Assembly: GCA_022432975.1 (NCBI GenBank)
Contig: CM039509.1
Coordinates: 43,806,209 to 43,870,208, forward strand
Length of the DNA stretch: 64,000 nt
Source of the DNA: Begonia masoniana
Lineage: Eukaryota; Streptophyta; Magnoliopsida; Cucurbitales; Begoniaceae
Direction of reading: 5' to 3'
Below the pieces are notes generated by a model. That model was given only the letters and a program-made list of their open reading frames with translations. It did not search any database and was not told the origin of the DNA. A program made the translations under genes and the position numbers. The number at the start of each line of letters is the position of its first letter. The stretch's first letter is position 1. Shown in pieces: positions 21,613 to 32,113 of this stretch.

Positions 21613-22154
21613 ATGGATCATCTGGTTTCATCATCTCGTGCAGTTTTCGAACCGGCCAAGAAGAAGGCCAAAGTCTCTGCTCGTCCAACTCCAGTGATTC
21701 CTCTTGCAAATAGTTGGCCGTAGTTCTATTTCCTCAATCAGACTGCTGAAGCCAGGTATCACGACGACTTTAAAGATAAGAAGTTAATTCCAAGTCGTGG
21801 TATTGTTCCAGACGAGTTAGTAGATTTAAATTTAGTAGCACCCTTGACAGACATTGGTTTAATAAGGTTGTTTGAAGTTGAATCTTTCTTTTACCCCACT
21901 GCCATTAGAATGTTCTATGTCAATCTTAGTTATCCTTCTGACCAATCTACCATTTCGAGCTATGTGTATGGAAAATACATAGTTCTTACCTCCCAATCCC
22001 TAAATGAGCTTCTGGGGAGTCCTCATCTAGATCAACATCTCAAAATCTATTCAACAGGGCTAGAACCCCCATTTCTTGGAACTCCCGATGGAAAACAATT
22101 TTTGAAAGAAATTGCCCTAGACCCGCACAACATTCTCAATTCCTTAAAGGGCAA
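21613..22154 (+). pseudogene. copia A third ORF, N-terminal part (Transposase_32-like)
   Basis: The start ATG at 21613 is chosen by alignment with copia B (ATG at 44426), both opening with an acidic/Ser-rich segment followed by a Lys-rich patch (KKKAKVSARP). A TAG at 21721-21723 replaces a residue after NSWP. The body has the LTDIGLIRLFEVESFF, MFYVNLSY, VYGKYIVLTSQSLNELLG segments. That order (FYANL, then VRGK-like, then IN.LLG) matches the Pfam 'putative plant transposon protein' domain found in plant retroelement third ORFs. Function is unknown; it is often called envelope-like. The frame is cut by gypsy2 at 22154. Confidence 0.7.
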
Positions 22155-23333
22155 TGTAACGACCCCGACGGGATCGCCACGTAAACATGACATTCATAAT
22201 CATTTACTTCTTAATTTCCACACCCTATTCAATATAGGTACTTCTTCTTTTTTTTTTTTTAAAAAAAAAAACTTAAACTTGACTCCTTCATGTTTCTAAA
22301 GCTCACTCATCGACAAGTCAGACGACTAAGCTCGATTGTCAGTTCCAAAACATAATCGAATAGGGAAGGAATGCCCTCAAATTACTTAACATGATTCCAC
22401 TCGGGTTTGCTTGGATTTGCATGCATCGGCTGGCAGGGTGTGCCCCATCCGATTTGTCACGTGTACTTTGCGTGACTCACCTATCATCGCCTAATAGAAG
22501 CTATCTTCCGGTGGGCACATGGGTTTCACATGTTCAATTAAAACATCGTCCAGTAGTGGACATCCACCGGTGAACACGAGTCAAACACGTGACTCTTTAA
22601 AATCTAACTAGTTAAGAAACATCATCCGGTGAGCACGTGCATCGCACATGACTTATTAAATCACATTCGGCCACTAAACGACAAACATCGTCTACATCAT
22701 CCGGTGAATAACTACACTTCCTCCACCGGTCACTAGACGACAAAATAACATTTTTCCTCTTCCGGCGAAGAAATACTCTATATCATCCGGTCACTAGACG
22801 ACAAAAAAGAACACTCACATCATCCGGTGAATAAAATACACTTCATCCACCGGGCGCTAGACGACAAAATAACACTCACCTCGCCCGGTATTGTAAATAC
22901 CCGCATCATTTGGTGACTATACGACAAACGACTTAACTCTTATCATCCGGCGAGCAAAACACTCGACATTACCGGATGACTAACACTCGACATCATCCGA
23001 TAGACTTAATCTTCACAGACTTCAAATTTCAATGACTTAACATTCATACGTATAGAAAATTAGAGACTCGTTCAGAATAAACGTAGCGGAAGACTTAAGC
23101 AAGACAGATCGTTCGATAATCCCTTAAAATTAATTCCAGACTCAGAAGTTGACTCAGACAATACTAACACTATCCTACATAATTCCAGTTCTTGTATTCT
23201 TACTGACATAAGGAAGCAATAACTAGGGGTCATAATCGCCTCTCCAGTCCCGCATTGTCACATTGAGCATCCTCCAGCAACCAGCTTTAAATATCCTCTT
23301 TGAAATTAGTATCTTCACCTGTAGTCTCTTCGC

Positions 23334-24131
23334 CTACAACATAAGGTTTAACTATAAGCCTAATGCTTAGTAAGGAATGCATGGTGACAGACATACATGG
23401 ATGTACAAATTAAAGAAACATAAGTTCGTAAATCTTTCTTCATTCATGCTCATTTTCATCATTTACATAGCATGTATTAAGGGAGGGAACGAGGGAGAAA
23501 GACAGGGCACATGATCATTGCCAACCGGGCAATCATAGTAACGACTAGCTCGGCCTCCACCAGTGGGAGAATTCGCGAGCCATACTTATCATCATCTCGG
23601 CCTCCACCAGTGGAAGGATTCGCGAGCCATACTTATCATTATCTCGGCCTCCACCAGTGGGAGAATTCACGAGCCATACTTATCATTATCTCGGCCTCCA
23701 CCAGTGGGAGAATTCACGAGCCATACTTATCATTATCTCGGCCTCCACCAGTGGGAGAATTCACGAGCCATGCTTATCATCAACTCGGCCTCTACCAGTG
23801 GGAGAATTCGCGAGCCATACATAAGCCTTGTGAACATGTCATAGTCATTTCCTCCGTTCCGCGCTTAATCATGCTTACATTTGTTTTTCTTTTCATATTC
23901 TTAATTTAATCATAAACGAGCACATAAAGCATGGACATGAATTTTCACAGAGGAATATCATACTGTATGAACGAGTAGAACATCATGTAACTTAACATCT
24001 TCCTGCTCAAATACTTCATATCATGGCAAACTACTAGTCAAAATCATCAGTTAAACATTTCAACAATTTTTTTCCTAGTATCCTTATGGTGTAGGGCCCT
24101 AGTGGCCAGAAATCCTAATACATCCACTTAC
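23334..24131 (-). other. Putative LTR leader intron, gypsy2 left LTR
   Basis: The donor reads CCAA|GTAAGTGG in this copy (one base off the AG|GT consensus kept in the right LTR). The acceptor is GTTGTAG|GCG at 23334, 798 nt away. A CTTACTAAGC branch-like motif lies about 36 nt upstream of the acceptor. Confidence 0.45.
23549..23820. repeat. 47-bp tandem repeat, about 6 copies (left LTR)
   Basis: The unit begins CTCGGCCTCCACCAGTGGGA, continues GAATTCACGAGCCATACTTA and ends TCATTAT, with few substitutions between copies. Two overlapping frames stay open across it but encode nothing recognisable. It is inside the putative intron. Confidence 0.96.
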
Positions 24132-24818
24132 TTGGTCTCCTTAGCAATCTGAACCTCTTCTCATCAACTTCTTCACCTAAAACATGTGCATTACAGTAGT
24201 TAAATCAAAATCCTAAAACTCTACTCATAAATCATCCTAGGATCTATTAGTTAAAGTCATTCCCGAGTTTCCTTAGTCTAATACTCAGTGTAGTCTAAAA
24301 TCCCAAAAACAAGACCGACAGATTCGACTATTGATTAATCTAAAATGTCCAGAATCGATTCGGGAAATAACACTACAACTCTCAGATTTTAGATATCCTT
24401 ATTATTGGTCGGCCATTGGAAAAGTCCAAAACTACAATGCCAAGCAGAAGGCAGGGCTAATCAACTAACAGATAACTACATTGACAAACTCATACCTCGG
24501 GCGTAGAGTATCCAGGAAATGGCGGGGAAAATCGGTCGTCGAAGGGCGATTGCTGGCAGGCGGGGTGCGAGCTCGGGGAAGGAGAAATCGCCGAGAGTAG
24601 AAGATGTCGGCTACAGTGGTTTGAGTGAAATTTAAAACTTTTCCTTTTTCTTTATATACTGATCTCGACTTCCAATATTACAATATTGCCACTCAACCTA
24701 GTTTAAAACCCACATGTAATTAATTAAACTTGTCATAAAATTCTAAACCGCGAAGATTAAATATTCATGACCGTTAATACAGTTAGGAAAATTACCTAGT
24801 CGTATCTCGGGGGTTACA

Positions 24819-24832
24819 TCCACCCCTCCTTA
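24819..24832 (-). other. Polypurine tract of gypsy2
   Basis: The minus strand reads TTTAAGGAGGGGTGGA directly before the 3' LTR (24818). This is the usual plus-strand primer of plant chromoviruses, AAGGAGGGG. Confidence 0.85.
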
Positions 24833-24859
24833 AACAAAATTTTCGTCCTCGAAAGCTGC

Positions 24860-26847
24860 TCAAACAAATAACTCCGGATATTTGTCTAGCATGTCTAGCT
24901 GTCGCTCCCATGTGGCTTCTTCGATGCCGTGGTTTGTCCATAAAACTTTCACCAATGGAATTTCTTTATTCCTCAGAGTCTTAACTGCATATTCCAATAT
25001 TTGTACCGGTTTCTCTTCATATGCCAGTGTCGGCTCCAGTTCAATGCCTGTTGGTTGAATAACTTGTGTCGGATCTCGTATGCATTTCCTTAGCATTGAC
25101 ACATGAAAGACATTATGAACTTTATCCAATGATGGGGGCAATTGCAGACTGTAAGCTGTACCACCAATTCTAGCCAAGACAGGGAAGGGTCCAATAAACC
25201 GTGGAGTGAGTTTTCCTTTCTTGCCAAATCTAAGGACTCCTTTAAATGGTGAAATCTTTAAGAACACTTCATCTCCGACTGCAAACTCAAGATCCCTTCT
25301 CTTTCGATCAACATAACTCTTCTATCGGCTTTGCACAGCCATCATCCTTTTCCTGATAATAGAAATCTTATCCGACATCTGCTGCAGAATATCGGGTCCA
25401 AGAAGTTTTGCTTCACCAACCTCATCCCAATACAGAGGTGATCTACATTTCCTACCATACAACGCCTCATAAGGTGCCATATCTATGGTAGACTGGTAAC
25501 TATTGTTGTAAGAAAACTCAACCAAGGGTAGATGTCTGCTCCAAGTCGTCTGAAAGTCCAACACACATGCTCTCAACATATCCTCAAGTATCTGAATAGT
25601 CCTCTCTGATTGGCCATCTGTCTGTGGGTGAAAAGCAGTGCTGAAGGATAACTTTGTACCTAATGTGCCCTGCAAGCTTTGCCAAAACCTAGAGGTGAAT
25701 CTAGGATCACGATCAGAGACAATAGATGCAGGAATCCCATGCAACCTAATAACTTCTTGTACATAAAGATCAGCAAGCTGGTCCATCGAGTAGGTTGTCC
25801 TTACTGGTAAGAAATGTGCCGATTTCGTCAGTCTATCAATCACAACCCAAATACTATCATGTCCTTTAGTTGTCTTAGGTAATCCTACAACGAAATCCAT
25901 AGCTATGTGTTCCCACTTCCACTCGGGGATAGGCAGAGGTCGAAGGGTACCTCCTGGACGTTGGTGCTCGGCTTTAACCTGTTGGCAAACCAAACATGAC
26001 TCTACATACTTAGCAACATCTCTCTTTAAGTTTGGCCACCAATAGAGTAACTTCAGGTCTCGGTACATCTTGGTGCTTCCAGGATGCACAGAAAAGGGAG
26101 ACGAATGCGCCTCAGCCAAGATTAGCTTACGTAATCCTTCATCATTAGGGACATACCATCTATTTCTAAACCTCAGGATCCCCTCCTTGGAAAGACTAAA
26201 CTCGGAGGTGGTGTCCTTCACCTTGTTTATCATACTGTTATTCTCCTCTGAGTCCTTCTGTTGTGCTTCTTTGATCTTTTCCAGAACCGTCGGTTGAATG
26301 GTCAAATTTGCGAGCAAAGCTGACAACTCTGGAACTATCTCCAACTCCAATTTCTGAATCTTTGTCCTCAAAGGTATAGACATAGTTGATACAACGGGTT
26401 GCATTGTTGTTGACATCCTGCTCAATGCGTCAGCTACAGAGTTAGCCTTGCTCGGGTGATACTTGATCTCAAAGTCGTAATCCTTAACAAATTCCAACCA
26501 ACGCCTCTGTCTCATGTTCAATTCCTTTTGTGTAAGGAGGTACTTCAGACTTTTATGGTCAGAAAACACCTCACACTGCTGTCCATATAAGTAGTGTCTC
26601 CATATCTTCAAGGCAAAAACGACAGCGGCTAATTCTAAATCATGGGTAGGGTAGTTCTGTTCATAACTCTTTAACTGTCTAGGGCATACGCTACAACTTT
26701 ACCCTCTTGCATCAAAACACAGCCCAAACCAACTTTAGATGCATCACAATATACGCTAAACTTTCCTTCATCGGTTGGGAGAGTCAAAACTGGGGCTGTT
26801 GTTAACTTCACCTTCAATGTCTGGAAGCTATTCTCACAAGCTTCGGT
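24860..26847 (-). pseudogene. pol: gypsy2 RNase H, integrase and chromodomain-like tail
   Basis: RNase H resumes after the stop ([18 protein letters not shown]). A one-base deletion near 26677 shifts the frame in the YASRQL motif. The 429-codon frame (26611-25322) then carries the rest of RNase H and integrase: the H2C2 region ([27 protein letters not shown]) and the D,D,E core ([28 protein letters not shown]). A TAG at 25322 cuts the GPY/F-containing C-terminus (GPFPVLARIGGTAYSLQLP). That region ends in a chromodomain-like segment (VQILEYAVKTLRNK..PLVKVLW..HG.EEATWE), which in chromoviruses directs insertion to particular chromatin. Confidence 0.94.
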
Positions 26848-27915
26848 TCAAGAATATTTATTGTCCTTCTTTGTCAAATTTGTCAGGGGCTTAGCTATCA
26901 TAGAAAATCCTTTGATAAACTTTCTGTAATAGCCTGCCAATCCAAGGAAACTGCGGACTTCACTGGCATTCCTTGGTTGTGGCCAATCCTCTACTGCCTG
27001 AATTTTGATCGGGTCCACAGATATTCCATTAGCAGAAACTACATGGCCAAGAAAATTAACCTTGTCCAACCAAAATTCACACTTGGACAATTTGGCATAA
27101 AGCTGGTGCTCCTTCAATGTTGTCAAAACTATTTTTAAATGCTCTGCATGGTCAGCTTCTGTTCGTGAGTATATCAGGATATCATCTATGAACACAATTA
27201 CAAATTTGTCCAAATACTCCCGAAACACACGATTCATTAAGTCCATGAAGGCTGCAGGTGCATTGGTCAGTCCAAATGACATGACCAAGAATTCATAGTG
27301 TCCATAACGGGTTCTGAAGGCTGTCTTTGGTATATCTCCTTCCTTAATCTTCAGTTGGTAATAACCCGAACGTAAATCTATTTTCGAAAACACCTTAGCT
27401 CCTTGCAATTGGTCAAACAAATCATCAATCCGAGGTAAGGAGTACTTATTCTTAATTGTCAACTTATTTAGTTCCCTGTAGTCTATGCACATTCTAAGGG
27501 AACCATCCTTCTTCTTAACAAACAAGACAGGTGCACCCCAAGGGGAACTGTTAGGGCGTATAAACCCTTTGTCTACTAATTCCTGTAGTTGGACTTTTAA
27601 CTCCTTTAGTTTTACAGGCGCCATACGGTAAGGGTTTTTAGATACCGGTAATGCCTCGGGATATGTATCAATTACAAACTCTACTTATCTATTAGGTGGT
27701 AATCCTGGCAAGTCATCCAGAAATGCCTCAGGGAACTCTCTGACTATGGGGATATCTTGTAACTCTATCTTATTCTTCACCCGAACATCCATTATGCTAG
27801 CTAAGTAACTCTCACAACCATTTTTCAGTAACCGGTAAATTTCTAGTGAGGATATAATCGATATTTTGCTTATCTTAGGAATAGCTTGGAAGGAATAATG
27901 ATCACCATTTGGGGG
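26848..27915 (-). pseudogene. pol: gypsy2 reverse transcriptase
   Basis: The frame is in phase with gag. A TAA near 27685 (in the GLPPNREVEF motif, Glu to stop) separates the linker from RT. RT motifs are [53 protein letters not shown] and FIDDILIYS with the catalytic aspartates. It continues through the thumb ([28 protein letters not shown]). It ends at a TGA at 26848-26850 that replaces the Trp of YIWTEACE. Confidence 0.94.
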
Positions 27916-29280
27916 TCAAAAATCAACAATTCCAGATCTACAACTTATTGTGGCATAATGCCTAAATAACCAATCCATTCCTAATATCACCTCATACCCT
28001 TTCATGTCAATTACAATCAGTTCTACATACAGTTTCTTACTTCCTAAGGACACAACATCACCTTTAACAATCTGTTCGGAATGTAGTGATTTCCCCGATG
28101 GTAACATAACACTAAATGACCTTTCAGCTGGTAAAGATCCTATGTTATGATTGCATACAAACAAGGTTGATATAAACGAATGTGTGGCTCCTGTATCTAT
28201 AAGCGTGTAAGCAGCAAAACCACAGATCATAATGGTACCTGTTATGACCGTAAGCGGCACTGTATCCTCATCTTCCAGCATAGCATAAACTCTTGGTACT
28301 ACTCTTGCACGGTTCGGGTCTGGCGGCACGGGGTAGTCTCTGACTAGGTGTCCAGCCTTATCAAACCTGAAACAGTTGCCAGAAAGCAACTTGCACTCAC
28401 CAGGATGGTTCTTCTGACAAGTGGGGCATAGAGGTGCCAGAGGTCTCTTTCCTTTTCCCTGGTCATCATTTGAATTGAAGGGTCTCTTTATTCCTTGTTG
28501 TTGTTGCTGTGGTCCCTTGTTCTGTTGCAGCTGCCAACCTTTGTTCTGACGTGGTGGCGGCTGAGTGTCCTTCGTGGGTTTCCTTGGCTGCTCGCGCTGT
28601 GCATATGCTGTCATTTCTGCCTCTTCCAACTCTAAGGCCTTAGCCGTCACTTCACCATAAGGTACATTGTGTATCCCAGCAGTCTTCACTTTCATGTACA
28701 GACTTGGCTTCAGTCCTTGAACAAATTGGTAAATCTTGTCCTCCTCATCCTCAATCATACGGGGAGCAAACCGTGATAAAGTATCAAACTTGCATATGTA
28801 ATCCGTCACAGAGCCAGCTTGTCGTAGATTCATGAACTCCTTCTTCTTGTTGGCCCGAACAGTCCTATTGAAGTACTTGTCAAAGAAGGCAGTCTTGAAC
28901 ATCTCCCAGGTCATAGCTTCGGCATTAGCGGTGTTCTGGATTGAATCCCACCAATGCCTCGCACTTAACTCCAAATGAAAGACAACATAGGTGACCTTAT
29001 CCCCTTCATCAACCTTTGCATACTTAAACATGTCTTCTATCTTTCGAATCCACTCCTCAACATGAATAGGATCTGAAACATATCCATTAAACACCGGGGG
29101 TCGAAGCCGGTGAAAACGCTCACCCCCATGATCATGAGTTGCATTAGTACTGGAGTTGCCTTGTTCCTCTCTAGCAGTCATCAGTCCTTCTATCTGGTGA
29201 GATTGGCGCATGACCAACTCAGTCAACTGAGCGATAGCATTGCTATCCTCATTGGTCTCTCTCTGTTGACCTCTAACCAT
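27916..29280 (-). pseudogene. gag: gypsy2 gag and protease
   Basis: The ATG at 29280 (MVRGQQRETNED) is the likely start; an upstream in-frame ATG at 29343 is less typical. The gag domain spans residues about 60-210 (HWWDSIQNTANAEAMTW, FDKYFNRTVR). A Gln-rich linker and a CPTC..HPGEC cluster follow. The zinc knuckle has lost two of its four ligands: it reads CFRFDKAGHLVRDY, so the second and last Cys are Phe and Tyr. The protease active site is LIDTGATHSF. A TGA at 27916-27918 ends the frame, and the same frame continues into RT. Confidence 0.93.
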
Positions 29281-29429
29281 TTTGGGATTCCTTGACAAAT
29301 CATTACAGATATATCTTAACTTAATGACATATACTGAAATCATAAATACTTACAGTTGTTGGAGTGTGCTTATGTGACAGTCAGTGCTGGAAGGCAGTCT
29401 GCAGAATCGGTTTTAGAACCCAGTTTTTT

Positions 29430-29441
29430 GCTATGATACCA
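29430..29441 (-). other. Primer-binding site of gypsy2
   Basis: Minus-strand TGGTATCATAGC follows the LTR end after a few bases. It is the initiator-methionine tRNA site with one mismatch (T for G at position 9). Confidence 0.8.
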
Positions 29442-30623
29442 TAATTGTAACGACCCCGACGGGATCGCCACGTAAACATGACATTCATAATCATTTACTT
29501 CTTAATTTCCACACCCTATTCAATATAGGTACTTCTTTTTTTTTTTTTTTTAAAAAAAAAACTTAAACTTGACTCCTTCATGTTTCTAAAGCTCACTCAT
29601 CGACAAGTCAGACGACTAAGCTCGATTGTCAGTTCCAAAACATAATCGAATAGGGAAGGAATGCCCTCAAATTACTTAACATGATTCCACTCGGGTTTGT
29701 ATGGATTTGCATGCATCGGCTGGCAGGTTGTGCCCCATCTGATTTGTCACGTGTACTTTGCGTGACTCACCTATCATCGCCTAATAGAAGCTATCTTCCG
29801 GTGGGCACGTGGGTTTCACATGTTCAATTAAAACATCGTCCAGTAGTGGACATCCACCGGTGAACACGAGTCAAACACGTGACTCTTTAAAATCTAACTA
29901 GTTAAGAAACATCATCCGGTGAGCACGTGCATCGCACATGACTTATTAAATCACATTCGGCCACTAAACGACAAACATCGTCTACATCATCCGGTGAATA
30001 ACTACACTTCCTCCACCGGTCACTAGACGACAAAATAACATTTTTCCTCTTCCGGCGAAAAAATACTCTACATCATCCGGTCACTAGACGACAAAAAAGA
30101 ACACTCACATCATCCGGTGAATAAAATACACTTCATCCACCGGGCACTAGACGACAAAATAACACTCACCTCGCCCGGTATTGTAAATACCCGCATCATT
30201 TGGTGACTATACGACAAACGACTTAACTCTTATCATCCGGCGAGCAAAACACTCGACATTACCGGATGACTAACACTCGACATCATCCGATAGACTTAAT
30301 CTTCACAGACTTCAAATTTCAATGACTTAACATTCATACGTATAGAAAATTAGAGACTCGTTCAGAATAAACGTAGCGGAAGACTTAAGCAAGACAGATC
30401 GTTCGATAATCCCTTAAAATTAATTCCAGACTCAGAAGTTGACTCAGACAATACTAACACTATCCTACATAATTCCAGTTCTTGTATTCTTACTGACATA
30501 AGGAAGCAATAACTAGGGGTCATAATCGCCTCTTCAGTCCCGCATTGTCACATTGAGCATCCTCCAGCAACCAGCTTTAAATATCCTCTTTGAAATTAGT
30601 ATCTTCACCTGTAGTCTCTTCGC

Positions 30624-31421
30624 CTACAACATAAGGTTTAACTATAAGCCTAATGCTTAGTAAGGAATGCATGGTGACAGACATACATGGATGTACAAAT
30701 TAAAGAAACATAAGTTCGTAAATCTTTCTTCATTCATGCTCATTTTCATCATTTACATAGCATGTATTAAGGGAGGGAACGAGGGAGAAAGACAGGGCAC
30801 ATGATCATTGCCAACCGGGCAATCATAGTAACGACTAGCTCGGCCTCCACCAGTGGGAGAATTCGCGAGCCATACTTATCATCATCTCGGCCTCCACCAG
30901 TGGAAGGATTCGCGAGCCATACTTATCATTATCTCGGCCTCCACCAGTGGGAGAATTCACGAGCCATACTTATCATTATCTCGGCCTCCACCAGTGGGAG
31001 AATTCACGAGCCATACTTATCATTATCTCGGCCTCCACCAGTGGGAGAATTCACGAGCCATGCTTATCATCAACTCGGCCTCCACCAGTGGGAGAATTCG
31101 CGAGCCATACATAAGCCTTGTGAACATGTCATAGTCATTTCCCCCGTTCCGCGCTTAATCATGCTTACATTTGTTTTTCTTTTCATATTCTTAACTTAAT
31201 CATAAACGAGCACATAATGCATGGACACGAATTTTCACAGAGGAATATCATACTGTATGAACGAGTAGAACATCATGTAACTTAACATCTTCCTGCTCAA
31301 ATACTTCATATCATGGCAAACTACTAGTCAAAATCATCAGTTAAACATTTCAACAATTTTTTTCCTAGTATCCTTATGGTGTAGGGCCCTAGTGGCCAGA
31401 AATCCTAATACATCCACTTAC
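30624..31421 (-). other. Putative LTR leader intron, gypsy2 right LTR
   Basis: Donor ACCAG|GTAAGTGGA (31421), branch-like CCTTACTAAGCATTAGG about 36 nt before acceptor ATGTTGTAG|GCGAAG (30624); length 798 nt. It lies about 520 nt downstream of a TATATAAAG box, so it would be in the 5' leader. The 47-bp array lies inside. Splicing is inferred, not shown. Confidence 0.55.
30839..31110. repeat. 47-bp tandem repeat, about 6 copies (right LTR)
   Basis: Same array as in the left LTR with the same copy number and almost the same variants in the same order. The array was therefore fixed before this insertion rather than expanding afterwards. Confidence 0.96.
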
Positions 31422-31939
31422 CTGGTCTCCTTAGCAATCTGAACCTCTTCTCATCAACTTCTTCACCTAAAACATGTGCATTACAGTAGTTAAATCAAAA
31501 TCCTAAAACTCTACTCATAAATCATCCTAGGATCTATTAGTTAAAGTCATTCCCGAGTTTCCGTAGTCTAATACTCAGTGTAGTCTAAAATCCCAAAAAC
31601 AAGACCGACAGATTCGACTATTGATTAATCTAAAATGTCCAGAATCGATTCGGGAAATAACACTACAACTCTCAGATTTTAGATATCCTTATTATTTGTC
31701 GGCCATTGGAAAAGTCCAAAACTACAATGCCAAGCAGAAGGCAGGGCTAATCAACTAACAGATAACTACATTGACAAACTCATACCTCGGGCGTAGAGTA
31801 TTCAGGAAATGGCGGGGAAAATCGGTCGTCGAAGGGAGATTGCTAGCAGGCGGGGTGCGAGCTCGGGGAAGGAGAAATCGCCGAGAGTAGAAGATGTCGG
31901 CTACAGTGGCTTGATTGAAATTTAAAACTTTTCATTTTT

Positions 31940-31948
31940 CTTTATATA
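31940..31948 (-). promoter_or_regulatory. TATA box of gypsy2 5' LTR
   Basis: The minus strand reads TATATAAAG in an A/T-poor to A/T-rich transition about 160 bp inside the LTR's U3 end. The equivalent in the left LTR is 24650-24658. Transcription would start roughly 30 bp further left. Confidence 0.6.
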
Positions 31949-32113
31949 CTGATCTCGACTTCCAATATTACAATATTGCCACTCAACCTAGTTTAAAACC
32001 CACATGTAATTAATTAAACTTGTCATAAAATTCTAAACTGCGAAGATTAAATATTCATGACCGTTAATACAGTTAGAAAAATTACCTAGTCGTATCTCGG
32101 GTGTTACAGGCAA

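Larger units (their letters stand above)
22155..24818 (-). repeat. gypsy2 left LTR (3' LTR), 2664 bp
   Basis: Starts TGTAACGACCCCGACGGGATCG and ends CTCGGGGGTTACA. It is followed by the minus-strand polypurine tract. It contains the CCGG/ACGACAA array (about 22540-23010), a six-copy 47-bp repeat (23549-23820), the putative intron (23334-24131) and a TATA box (24650-24658). Confidence 0.97.
22155..32108 (-). mobile_element. gypsy2: near-complete Ty3/gypsy chromovirus (Tekay/Del-like)
   Basis: Two nearly identical LTRs (22155-24818 and 29446-32108) flank gag-PR-RT-RNaseH-IN-chromodomain on the minus strand. The target duplication is GGCAA (22150-22154 and 32109-32113), so the insertion in copia A's third ORF is clean. 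The primer site is at 29430-29441 and the polypurine tract at 24819-24832. The few LTR differences imply recent insertion. Lesions include three in-frame stops in gag-PR-RT, one frameshift at RNase H and one stop after integrase, so it is not autonomous. Confidence 0.97.
29446..32108 (-). repeat. gypsy2 right LTR (5' LTR), 2663 bp
   Basis: Nearly identical to the left LTR, differing by scattered substitutions and poly-A/T length near 29540-29560. In the sense direction the order is TATA box (31948-31940), donor (31421), 47-bp array (31110-30839), acceptor (30624), module array (about 30300-29830), then primer site. Confidence 0.97.

Noticed and set aside
22391..22573. 60-codon plus-strand frame duplicated at 29681-29863
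   Set aside because: It is duplicated only because it lies in the two gypsy2 LTRs; antisense to the element and without similarity to known proteins.
23549..23820. CRISPR-like look of the 47-bp array (and of the 24-bp array)
   Set aside because: Units are contiguous with no unique spacers, and the context is a plant LTR; these are minisatellites.
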